Of a stretch of 45,580 nucleotides of DNA, positions 37,511 through 45,580 are shown piece by piece (the stretch's first letter is position 1; each line of letters opens with the position of its first letter). A model generated the notes under the pieces. That model did not search any database, was not told the origin of the DNA, and was given only the letters and a program-made list of their open reading frames with translations. The position numbers and the translations under genes are program-made. The DNA comes from Sphingobacteriia bacterium. Lineage in GTDB: Bacteria > Bacteroidota > Bacteroidia > UBA7662. The DNA lies in contig RFMW01000154.1 of the NCBI GenBank assembly GCA_009927485.1, positions 1 through 45,580 on the forward strand. The letters run 5' to 3'.

Positions 37511-37666
37511 TTCAGAAATTCATCTTTTTCTGAAAAATTTTTTATTAAAATTCAATTTTTTATGAATTTTAGATGCTTTTGAAATAAAAAAATATATTTT
37601 TTTTGTAAAATAATCCTTAAAAATCATAGAATGATCCAAAATATTATATTTTGAAATTAAAATATA
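37511..37666. other. AT-rich island with three perfect inverted repeats
   Basis: TTCAGAAA-ttcatctt-TTTCTGAA (37511-37534); TAAAATTCA-attttta-spaced-TGAATTTTA (37546-37571); TATATTTT-gaaatt-AAAATATA (37645-37666). Confidence 0.75.
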
Positions 37667-37728
37667 TTTCTAAATTACTTTGCCGGGTCTCTATCCCCTT
37701 CTGCCCCTTAAAACATGTATTTTTGGAT

Positions 37729-38472
37729 ATGCAAAGTCGTTTGGATGCTCACCGGCCCCTACGGAATTCTTGGGGGTTGCTATGGACCATGGTTGTTTTG
37801 ACCTTAATAACCTGGCTTCCACCCACATTGGCCGGCACTGAGCCTCCGTTGCCAACACCCAACATGGTGTCAGCGGGATCTGACTCGCTAAAGCCTACCA
37901 AGGCCGCGCCGTCTTTTCGAAAAATTTCGGCCCGCAAATTGCCCTTGGAAATGCTGGAAGAATTCAGGAAAGATTATCCTGCTGCCGTCGAGCTGCATTG
38001 GCAAAGCAGGAACGCTGTGGAAACAGATGTTATGGAATTAACTAGAACCAGCAGCACAGAAAAACTTTTGATCCTTCGTCTTGATTCCAAAATATACCGG
38101 GTTCAAGGATACAATTTAGGGCAATATTTCACGGCTACCTACCGTAACCAACGAAGATTCGGTTACGCAGTTCTCGAAAAATGCGAAGATCTTCCGGCGG
38201 ATTCGAAATCGTCTTGGCAAAATGCCTACCCTGATTGGACATGCCTCGGATTCACCCGGATTACTACGAACAGCACAAACAGCCCAAACGGCCCAAGCTT
38301 GCAGACCCGAATTTTGATGACCCAAAGCGATCGACGTCAAAGCCAAATTTTGGCCATCGAATCCGATGGAAAAGTTCGGGCCCTTGATCGTCCAAAGCAA
38401 TGGAAAAGAATGTCGTACAGAAAAATTAAAAACGAAACCCTGCGTCTCCAGCTTTTGACCAATACCCCTTAG
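37729..38472 (+). CDS. Hypothetical exported protein
   Basis: ORF 37651..38472; likely start ATG 37729 with signal peptide (NSWGLLWTMVVLTLITWLPPTLAG). No recognised domain. Confidence 0.6.
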   Translation: MQSRLDAHRPLRNSWGLLWTMVVLTLITWLPPTLAGTEPPLPTPNMVSAGSDSLKPTKAAPSFRKISARKLPLEMLEEFRKDYPAAVELHWQSRNAVETDVMELTRTSSTEKLLILRLDSKIYRVQGYNLGQYFTATYRNQRRFGYAVLEKCEDLPADSKSSWQNAYPDWTCLGFTRITTNSTNSPNGPSLQTRILMTQSDRRQSQILAIESDGKVRALDRPKQWKRMSYRKIKNETLRLQLLTNTP

Positions 38473-38492
38473 CCCATTCATTATCCTAAACC

Positions 38493-40763
38493 ATGGCTTA
38501 TCCGTCCCCTTCCGTTGTTCCGAACGATGGAATCCCCATGCCTTCCCTTGAAACAGCGCTAACCCTGGGCCTGCTGGAAGAAGAGTACCGTGCCATTCAA
38601 GACTATTTGGGCCGGGATCCGAATTTCACGGAACTCAGTATTTATTCCGTGATGTGGAGCGAACATTGTTCGTACAAGAACTCCATACAATGGCTCAAAA
38701 CCTTGCCACGGGAAGGGGATTGCATGCTAGCCAAAGCGGGCGAAGAAAATGCAGGCTTGGTGGATATAGGCGATGGACTTGCCTGTGCCTTCAAAATTGA
38801 ATCCCATAACCATCCCTCTGCGATCGAGCCCTACCAAGGGGCAGCAACAGGGGTTGGGGGAATCAACCGAGATATTTTCACCATGGGAGCAAGGCCCGTT
38901 GCCCAACTCAACAGCCTCCGATTCGGAAAGGCGGAACATCCCAAGACCCACTGGCTTATGAGGGGCATCGTGCGTGGAATTGGCGATTACGGCAATGCTT
39001 TTGGGATCCCGACCGTGGGCGGCGAAGTATTTTTTGACGATTGTTTTCAGGTCAACCCGTTGGTGAATGCCATGAGCGCGGGGATTGTTCGCCACGGCGA
39101 AACGGTCAAAGCCATATCCGAGGGCCCTGGCAATCCGGTTTTCATCGTAGGTTCCAGGACCGGCAAAGACGGTATTCATGGAGCGGCATTCGCCTCCAAG
39201 GATTTGGGCGAAAATGCCGCGGAAGACCTCCCATCGGTGCAAGTTGGGGACCCCTTCCAGGAAAAGCTCTTGCTGGAAGCAACCCTTGAGTTGATTCAGA
39301 CAGGGTCAGTCGTAGGCATGCAGGATATGGGTGCTGCGGGGATCATCTGTTCCACTTCGGAAATGTCGGCCAAAGGCCAAGCCGGCATGCGCATCCAACT
39401 GGAACGAGTGCCCACGCGTCAAGCCCGCATGCAGGGTTGGGAATTGCTCTTATCGGAATCCCAAGAAAGGATGTTGGTCGTGGCGCATAGGGGCCGGGAG
39501 CATGAAGTCTTGGAAGTCTTCCGCAAATGGGATATTCCTTGTGAACAAATCGGGGAAGTGATCGAAGGCGAGCACCTGGAATTCTACATGGAGGAGCAAC
39601 TTATCGCCAAAGTGCCTGCCGATAGCCTGGTCTTGGGCGGGGGTGCTCCCGTTTACACCCGAAATTATAGCGAACCGGATTATATTCAAGAGATTGCTGC
39701 CTTTGATCCTAAGCAGATTCCGGTGCCGTCCCCTACGGTAGAAGAAATGTTACCGATATTGGAGCACTTAAGTGCACACCCCAACCTTTGCTCCAAAGAA
39801 TGGGTGGCCAAGCAATACGACGATACGATTGGCACGGCCCATCTCGGAACACGGAATCCCTCCGATGCCTCCTTGGTGTGGGTCAAAGAAAACGGGAAAG
39901 CGTTGGCCCTTACCGTGGACTGCAATTCCCGGTATGTCCACGCCGACCCGCACCGGGGAGCTGCCATCGCGGTGGCCGAAGCGGCTCGTAACATTGTTTG
40001 CTCTGGAGCCAAGCCCTTGGCCGTCACCAATTGCCTTAATTTTGGTAACCCCTACAACCCGCAGGTTTATTGGCAATTCGTCAAAGCCATCGAGGGAATG
40101 GGCATGGCCTGCAGGGCCCTCCATACCCCAGTCACCGGTGGCAACGTGAGCTTCTACAACCAATCGTCTTACGAAGGACCGGTGATGCCATCCCCCGTGA
40201 TTGGCATGCTGGGTCTGCTTGACGATCTTACGCATCAACAAAGCTTGGACTTCAAACAAGCCGGGGATAAAATTTACCTATTAGGCCCGGTGACCGAAGA
40301 TCTGGGTTCTTCCCAATATCTCTATTCCTACCATCAAGTCAAATTGAGTCCTTGCCCTTCGCTGGATATGCAGGCCGAACTGGCCCTTCACGAAGGCCTT
40401 CATGCTTTGACTCGTCAACAATTGGTTTTGTCCATGCACGATGTCTCGGATGGAGGGGTTTGGATCAGCTTGCTTGAATCCGCGCTGCACCGCCACTTGG
40501 GATTTGAGGTCAATTCGATGGAAGGCATCCGTCAGGATGCCTTTTGGTTTGGTGAAGGCCAAAGCCGTGCCTTGGTGAGCATCGATCCTTCCGAACAATA
40601 CGCCTTCGAGCAATGTTTAGACGGCCTTGGGCTACCTTACTTCGCCCTGGGTACCGTAACCGAAGGTTCCATCGTCTTGAACGGTCAGAAATTCCCCGGT
40701 ATCGAACATTTTGCTTCGCTTTACCGTAACAGCTTGGCCAACAAATTGAACGAAACCTCCTAA
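38493..40763 (+). CDS. purL: Phosphoribosylformylglycinamidine synthase subunit PurL
   Basis: [73 protein letters not shown]. Confidence 0.96.
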   Translation: MAYPSPSVVPNDGIPMPSLETALTLGLLEEEYRAIQDYLGRDPNFTELSIYSVMWSEHCSYKNSIQWLKTLPREGDCMLAKAGEENAGLVDIGDGLACAFKIESHNHPSAIEPYQGAATGVGGINRDIFTMGARPVAQLNSLRFGKAEHPKTHWLMRGIVRGIGDYGNAFGIPTVGGEVFFDDCFQVNPLVNAMSAGIVRHGETVKAISEGPGNPVFIVGSRTGKDGIHGAAFASKDLGENAAEDLPSVQVGDPFQEKLLLEATLELIQTGSVVGMQDMGAAGIICSTSEMSAKGQAGMRIQLERVPTRQARMQGWELLLSESQERMLVVAHRGREHEVLEVFRKWDIPCEQIGEVIEGEHLEFYMEEQLIAKVPADSLVLGGGAPVYTRNYSEPDYIQEIAAFDPKQIPVPSPTVEEMLPILEHLSAHPNLCSKEWVAKQYDDTIGTAHLGTRNPSDASLVWVKENGKALALTVDCNSRYVHADPHRGAAIAVAEAARNIVCSGAKPLAVTNCLNFGNPYNPQVYWQFVKAIEGMGMACRALHTPVTGGNVSFYNQSSYEGPVMPSPVIGMLGLLDDLTHQQSLDFKQAGDKIYLLGPVTEDLGSSQYLYSYHQVKLSPCPSLDMQAELALHEGLHALTRQQLVLSMHDVSDGGVWISLLESALHRHLGFEVNSMEGIRQDAFWFGEGQSRALVSIDPSEQYAFEQCLDGLGLPYFALGTVTEGSIVLNGQKFPGIEHFASLYRNSLANKLNETS

Positions 40764-40771
40764 GGGTATTG

Positions 40772-40806
40772 AAATCCGAAGCTTGACCTTTATGAAGCTT
40801 GGATTT
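40772..40806. terminator. Stem-loop between convergent purL and nadC, probable bidirectional terminator
   Basis: AAATCC-g-AAGCTT-gacctttatg-AAGCTT-GGATTT. Confidence 0.65.
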
Positions 40807-41662
40807 TGGAAATTTTGAGGCTTAAGTCCAGGGCCTCGACGCTGTGGGTCAAGGCGCCAATGGATAGAAAATCGACGCCGGTCTCCGCATAGGCCACCAA
40901 ATTATCCCAACGAATATTCCCACTTGCTTCGGTGATCAGGGTTGGCTTCAAACCATCTTTGGCATAGTCCCTAAGCATGGCCAAGGCCTCCGTCAAGCGA
41001 GGTACCGAAAAATTATCAAGCAAAACACGGTCCACAGGTCCGGCCTTCAGCAGCGTATCCAATTCTTCCAAACTGCGCACCTCCACGATCACAGGAAGAT
41101 GAAGATTTTCCCGGGAAAGGTATTGCTGAACCGCTGCCAAAGCTTCACGGATACCACCGCAGGCATCCACATGATTATCCTTCACCAAAATCGCATCGTA
41201 TAAACCCATTCGGTGATTCACACCGCCACCGCATCGCACGGCTTCCTTTTCCATAACGCGGTGCAGGGGAGTGGTTTTGCGGGTGTCCAATAAACGGCAA
41301 TTCGTATGGGCTATCTTATCCGACCAAAGTCGGGTCCTTGTCGCAATTCCACTCATGCGCTGCAGGATATTCAGAAAGAGCCGCTCGGCCTGCAATATGG
41401 AAGCCACAGAACCCGTAACCTCCATGATAATATCACCCGCATGGATACGGTCGCCGTCATGGCGCATCGTCTTGACTTCGAGATGAGGATCAACAAGGGT
41501 GAATACCTGCAGGGCCGTGGACATTCCGGCCAAGACCCCTTCCGCCTTCACCAACAAATGCGCAGAACCTCTTTGTTGCGGCGGTATGCAGGCCCTGGTC
41601 GTATGGTCACCGTTTCCCAAATCCTCTTGCAGCGCCCACCGAATATAGTCTTGCCTAGTCAT
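40790..41662 (-). CDS. nadC: Nicotinate-nucleotide pyrophosphorylase (carboxylating)
   Basis: ALQEDLGNGDHTTRA, NILQRMSGIATRTRLW, LDTRKTTPLHRVMEKEAVRCGGGVNHRMGLYDAILVKDNH. Confidence 0.96.
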   Translation of the reverse strand: MTRQDYIRWALQEDLGNGDHTTRACIPPQQRGSAHLLVKAEGVLAGMSTALQVFTLVDPHLEVKTMRHDGDRIHAGDIIMEVTGSVASILQAERLFLNILQRMSGIATRTRLWSDKIAHTNCRLLDTRKTTPLHRVMEKEAVRCGGGVNHRMGLYDAILVKDNHVDACGGIREALAAVQQYLSRENLHLPVIVEVRSLEELDTLLKAGPVDRVLLDNFSVPRLTEALAMLRDYAKDGLKPTLITEASGNIRWDNLVAYAETGVDFLSIGALTHSVEALDLSLKISKIQAS

Positions 41663-41677
41663 GATCTTCGGATTAAT

Positions 41678-42175
41678 TTAACGAAAGACGAGGCGCGTGA
41701 TTTCCCATTTCCCCTCATGCACCCCAAAGAAAATCCGGACCTTGAAAGTTTCCCCTACTTGGTCCTTGTAGAGCCCCATAAGATAAGCCGATTGGCCGCC
41801 CCCTTGGTGCAGCACTTTAAAATTCCTAATGGGATGCTTCTCAAAAAAATTACGCATCATCGCATAGGCAGCCCGGTTGGTGCAAGTGCTCTCTCTTTCT
41901 CCTAACACAACCTCCAAGCGAGGGCCCGCATGACGCAACAAAGCATCGGCCCGCATTCCTCGAATCAATTTCACAATCTTCTCAAAATCAGGGGTATCAT
42001 TGCGGTAATCGGGCCTGGCAATCAGACTCAACGCGTGGGTTGACGCCTGAGGTTTGGGAGAAATCAACCTCGAATTGGCCGCAGTTGCATCGCAAGCGTA
42101 GCAAGCCAAGGTCAACACGGCAAGGGAGAAGGCTGACCCAACACCCATCGTAGGAATCCTAAAATTCGAGATCAA
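41678..42175 (-). CDS. DUF4783-like exported protein
   Basis: About 130-aa secreted domain (FEKIVKLIRGMRADALLRHAGPRLEVVLGERE ... FFGVHEGKWEITRLVFR); next to nadC. Confidence 0.75.
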   Translation of the reverse strand: MISNFRIPTMGVGSAFSLAVLTLACYACDATAANSRLISPKPQASTHALSLIARPDYRNDTPDFEKIVKLIRGMRADALLRHAGPRLEVVLGERESTCTNRAAYAMMRNFFEKHPIRNFKVLHQGGGQSAYLMGLYKDQVGETFKVRIFFGVHEGKWEITRLVFR

Positions 42176-43548
42176 GACTCTGCCTGCAAGCGCGCATAAT
42201 GCGCAAAGAAAGAGGGAATCGTTTCGATTCCTTTGAAATAATTAAAGACCCCGTAATGTTCGTTGGGAGAATGCAAGGCATCCGAGTCCAGACCAAAACC
42301 CATCAGGACGGATTTAAGTCCCAATTCCTTTTCGAAGAGGGCCACAATGGGTATGCTACCACCACCCCGGGTCGGAATAGGATTCACCCCGAAGGTATCC
42401 AGCATGGCCAGTGATGCTGCCCGAAAAGCAATGCTGTCGGTAGGCGTCACCACCGGTTCTCCACCATGGTGAGGCCTGACCTCGACGCGGACCCCTGGAG
42501 GAGCAATCGATTGAAAATAGTTGCTGAACAGTTCTGTCGCGGTTTCCGAAGTCTGATGGGGAACCAAACGCATGGATATTTTGGCAAAGGCTTTGGACGG
42601 TAACACCGTTTTGGATCCTTCCCCGGTATATCCCCCCCAAATCCCGTTCACATCCAGGGTTGGTCGTATCCCTGTGCGTTCCATGGTGTTATACCCTTCC
42701 TCTCCCCGCAAGGCGTCGATGTCCAAATCCTTCTTATAGGCCTCCGCATCGAATGGAGCACGGTTCAATTCATCCCGTTCCGCTTGGGTCAAATCCTGCA
42801 CTTGATCGTAAAAGCCCGGTATCGTTATGCGGCCATGAGCATCGTGCATTTGGGCGATCATCCCACACAATGCGTTAATGGGATTGGTGACTGCTCCTCC
42901 ATAGACTCCGGAATGCAGATCCCTGTTGGGGCCGGTCACTTCAACTTCCACATAGGATAAACCGCGCAGCCCAGCATCAATGCTAGGCACATCGTTGGCT
43001 ATCATGCTGGTATCGGAAATAAGCACAACATCAGCGCGAAGGCGTTCTCTGTTTTCCACAATAAACGTAGCGAGATTGGCCGATCCCACTTCCTCTTCGC
43101 CTTCAATCATGAACTTGATGTTGCAGGGTAGCGCATCGTAACGCATCATGTACTCGAAGGCTTTGACATGCATATACACTTGTCCTTTGTCATCGCAGGC
43201 ACCTCGGGCATAAATTTTGCCATCCCGAATTTCAGGCTCAAAGGGTGGGCTGTGCCACAATTCGTAAGGGTCTGCAGGTTGTACATCGTAATGACCGTAC
43301 ACCAGGACGGTGGGCAAAGCCGGATCCACGATGCGCTCCCCGTAAACCACCGGATAACCGGCCGTAGGACAAACCTCCACATGTTCAGCCCCTGCTTCGT
43401 TGAGGCGATCGGCTACAAATTGAGCTGCCTCAAATACATCCTCGCTGAAATCCGGATTGGCCGAAACGGAGGGAATTCTTAACAAATCAAAAAGTTCGTC
43501 CAGAAGGCGCTGGCGATTTTCTTCGATAAATTGCTGGGTCTTGTTCAT
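42172..43548 (-). CDS. M20 family dipeptidase
   Basis: LVYGHYDVQPADPYELWHSPPFEPEIRDGKIYARGACDDKGQ, MIEGEEEVGSANL; 4-bp overlap with the downstream gene. Confidence 0.94.
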   Translation of the reverse strand: MNKTQQFIEENRQRLLDELFDLLRIPSVSANPDFSEDVFEAAQFVADRLNEAGAEHVEVCPTAGYPVVYGERIVDPALPTVLVYGHYDVQPADPYELWHSPPFEPEIRDGKIYARGACDDKGQVYMHVKAFEYMMRYDALPCNIKFMIEGEEEVGSANLATFIVENRERLRADVVLISDTSMIANDVPSIDAGLRGLSYVEVEVTGPNRDLHSGVYGGAVTNPINALCGMIAQMHDAHGRITIPGFYDQVQDLTQAERDELNRAPFDAEAYKKDLDIDALRGEEGYNTMERTGIRPTLDVNGIWGGYTGEGSKTVLPSKAFAKISMRLVPHQTSETATELFSNYFQSIAPPGVRVEVRPHHGGEPVVTPTDSIAFRAASLAMLDTFGVNPIPTRGGGSIPIVALFEKELGLKSVLMGFGLDSDALHSPNEHYGVFNYFKGIETIPSFFAHYARLQAES

Positions 43549-43612
43549 AGGGTAAAGTTAGCAAAGGCGAGGGGCAAAGAGTATGGAGCAAAGAGCATGG
43601 AGTGATGGGACA

Positions 43613-44428
43613 TCAAGCATCGTTAGGATTCAATGCTATCCGGACCGGTTCCGACAACCTCTGGCCGGAGGCCAGAATCTCTGTACCATGCAGCGGGTTG
43701 ACCCCCTCCCGGATGCCACGAACCACCCCACCAGCCTCCCGGACCAACAGGATGCCTGCAGCCACATCCCATGGTTGAAGATTATGCTCAAAATAGGCAT
43801 CGAAACGACCGCAGGCCACATAGGCCAGGTCCAAGGCAGCGGAACCCAGTCGTCGCAGACCGCGACACTGCCGCATGAGTTGCCCCAGGGAAGCCATGTA
43901 CTCCTCCATGCGGTCAAAGCGATAATACGGAAAACCGGTGGCGAGCAGGGCATCCTCCAAACGCTCCTGATTAGAAGCACGGATGGGGATCCCGTTCAAA
44001 AAAGCCCCTGCACCCTTCACGGCGGAAAACATCTCCCGTGTACAGGGTGCATACACGACCCCAAGCAACAATTCATCATCCTGTGCCAGGGCAATACTAA
44101 TGCTGTAAAAGGGAAGGTTGTGCACGAAATTGGTGGTTCCGTCCAAAGGATCAATGATCCAACGCAGACCCTCGGAAACTCCAACGACCACACCCTCCTC
44201 GGTTTGAAAAGCGGCTTGAGGACACAGGGTCGAGAGCCCTTCAATCAACCTCTTCTCGCATTCCAGGTCCGCGTGAGTGACCAAATTGTGAGTGTCCTTG
44301 AAATGCACCTGCTCAGTTTGCAGCTGCTCCCTGGCTTGCATCAAATAGGCCCCGCAATCCAAGGCCAAGGCCTCGACATTGGAAATGAGGTCAGGTTGTA
44401 GGGCGAAGGTCAATGAATTTAATAACAT
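43613..44428 (-). CDS. Inositol monophosphatase family protein
   Basis: LRWIIDPLDGTTNFVHNLPFYSISIAL; WDVAAGILLVREAGGVV. Confidence 0.93.
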   Translation of the reverse strand: MLLNSLTFALQPDLISNVEALALDCGAYLMQAREQLQTEQVHFKDTHNLVTHADLECEKRLIEGLSTLCPQAAFQTEEGVVVGVSEGLRWIIDPLDGTTNFVHNLPFYSISIALAQDDELLLGVVYAPCTREMFSAVKGAGAFLNGIPIRASNQERLEDALLATGFPYYRFDRMEEYMASLGQLMRQCRGLRRLGSAALDLAYVACGRFDAYFEHNLQPWDVAAGILLVREAGGVVRGIREGVNPLHGTEILASGQRLSEPVRIALNPNDA

Positions 44429-44478
44429 TATTTTTATAAATTTGAAACAAAAAACAAATTCTACAGGCAGGGCAGGCC

Positions 44479-45580
44479 TTAAGGATGAGCTTTGAGCGGT
44501 TTGGCGGGTATCCTTTGGCGAACCCAGGCAATCAGCAGGGTCAAGGCCGTGATCATGCCTGCAATTCTCCCGATATAATCGCCATGCCTTGCATAAAAAG
44601 TCATGGCAGGTTGAGGCGGAGCTGACCCTTGACCAAACCTCTTTGATCCCATCCGAGGGTGTCGAGAAGATCTCCTCGTTGGTTTATGGTCGCTGAAATA
44701 CCGGTATTGGCTGATCGCAACACGTCTCGACGATATTCGATCGCACGAAGTCTGGCCCAAGCCAAATGCTGACGGTGACCATCCGTGGGGCCCCACCACC
44801 CATCGTTGGTCATGACGCACAACAAATTCGCGCCATTTCGGACAAATTCGCCGCAGAACTCACCGAAGATGGATTCGTAACAAATCAATGTTGCGGCTTT
44901 CAAGGGAATTCGCTGCAAATGCTTTCCCTTGCTATCCCGAGGAGAGGGATGCATCAGCGGCATGGTCATGGGGATTTGTGCGGTTTGTTTGCCCAATTGA
45001 CCGCTCATTCCACCTAAATCCACGGAAATTACCTTGGAAACAGCCTGAAAAAACCATGGATATGGCAATTTCTCTACCCCGATGACCAGTTTGGATTTAT
45101 GGTAAAGCAAGGGCATTGCTGCATCAGTCTCCAACCGCAGTGGAGGAAATCCCAGGGACGAATTGTAGGCGGTGTACCATCGAAGGCCGCCCTGATCGAG
45201 GCACCTGGCATAGGGGCCTGCATGCTCCTTGTCCTGATGCCACTCGACCGTACTGGCACCGACAATCCATGCCTGTTCAGGATGGAGGCGATGGTGCGCC
45301 ATCAGTTGATCTGCGTAAGGATTGGCTGGCGCAGCATTACCTGTTTGGTAAAATCCAGGCAGTGCCGTTTCTGGCCACAAAACCAACGCAGCATCCGCGG
45401 CCGAATCGGACAGAGCAAGCATGATCCGCATTTGCTCTTCGTAGGTTGAAGGGTCAAACTTGACGGTGTAGGGATCCATGTTCGGTTGTATCGCAGCGAC
45501 TTTGACGGCATCCCCTATCGGCTGGTAAGTGGCATACCTCCATTGGGAATAACCCCACGGCAGGATGAACGCCAACAGTG
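44479..45580 (-). CDS. lnt: Apolipoprotein N-acyltransferase, 5' end outside the window, C-terminus frameshifted near 44601-44612
   Basis: KVAAIQPNMDP, LVLWPETALPGFY, AATLICYESIFGEFCGEFVRNGANLLCVMTNDGWWGPTDGHRQHLAWARLRAIEYRRDVLRSANTGISA. The main frame stops at 44601; the -1 frame continues AMTFYARHGDYIGRIAGMITALTLLIAWVRQRIPAKPLKAHP to 44479. Confidence 0.88.

Noticed and set aside
43583-44401. 272-aa plus-strand ORF opposite the inositol monophosphatase gene
   Set aside because: Mirror ORF from codon bias of the real gene; no recognisable family.
1-45580. Genomic island, prophage or defence system
   Set aside because: No integrase, transposase, phage structural, toxin-antitoxin, restriction or cas genes recognised; content is dominated by housekeeping and secreted proteins.

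Overview
The window is a mostly core-chromosomal stretch from a Bacteroidota (Bacteroidetes) genome. Lineage evidence: type III glutamine synthetase, DUF5686 and DUF4783 proteins, a T9SS-type C-terminal tail, a BT0820-like HAD phosphatase, an Hc1/H1-like histone, and TAnnTTTG -7 promoter elements. I annotate about 33 protein genes plus one tRNA-Leu(CAG). I see no CRISPR array, transposase, integrase, phage module or rRNA, and no convincing new multi-gene system. Observations most worth follow-up: (1) MutL whose DQHA(X)2E(X)4E endonuclease motif reads NIPALHGILKTE; (2) a secreted S46 dipeptidyl-peptidase gene split at a G_GGT_TTT heptamer, where a -1 shift restores the conserved frame; (3) an FeS-BCP/PhrB-like photolyase that has lost the C-terminal cysteine loop and is directly followed by a flavin reductase gene; (4) a frameshifted C-terminus of lnt; (5) three four-copy 18-bp tandem repeats with unrelated sequences, one of them an intergenic series of mini-hairpins; (6) an AT-rich island with three inverted repeats upstream of glnN; (7) hairpins between convergent genes that also encode the C-terminus of one partner; (8) a 16-bp palindromic operator abutting a perfect -7 box upstream of a tetR-paaA operon. 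All calls come from reading the sequence and supplied translations; no searches were run.
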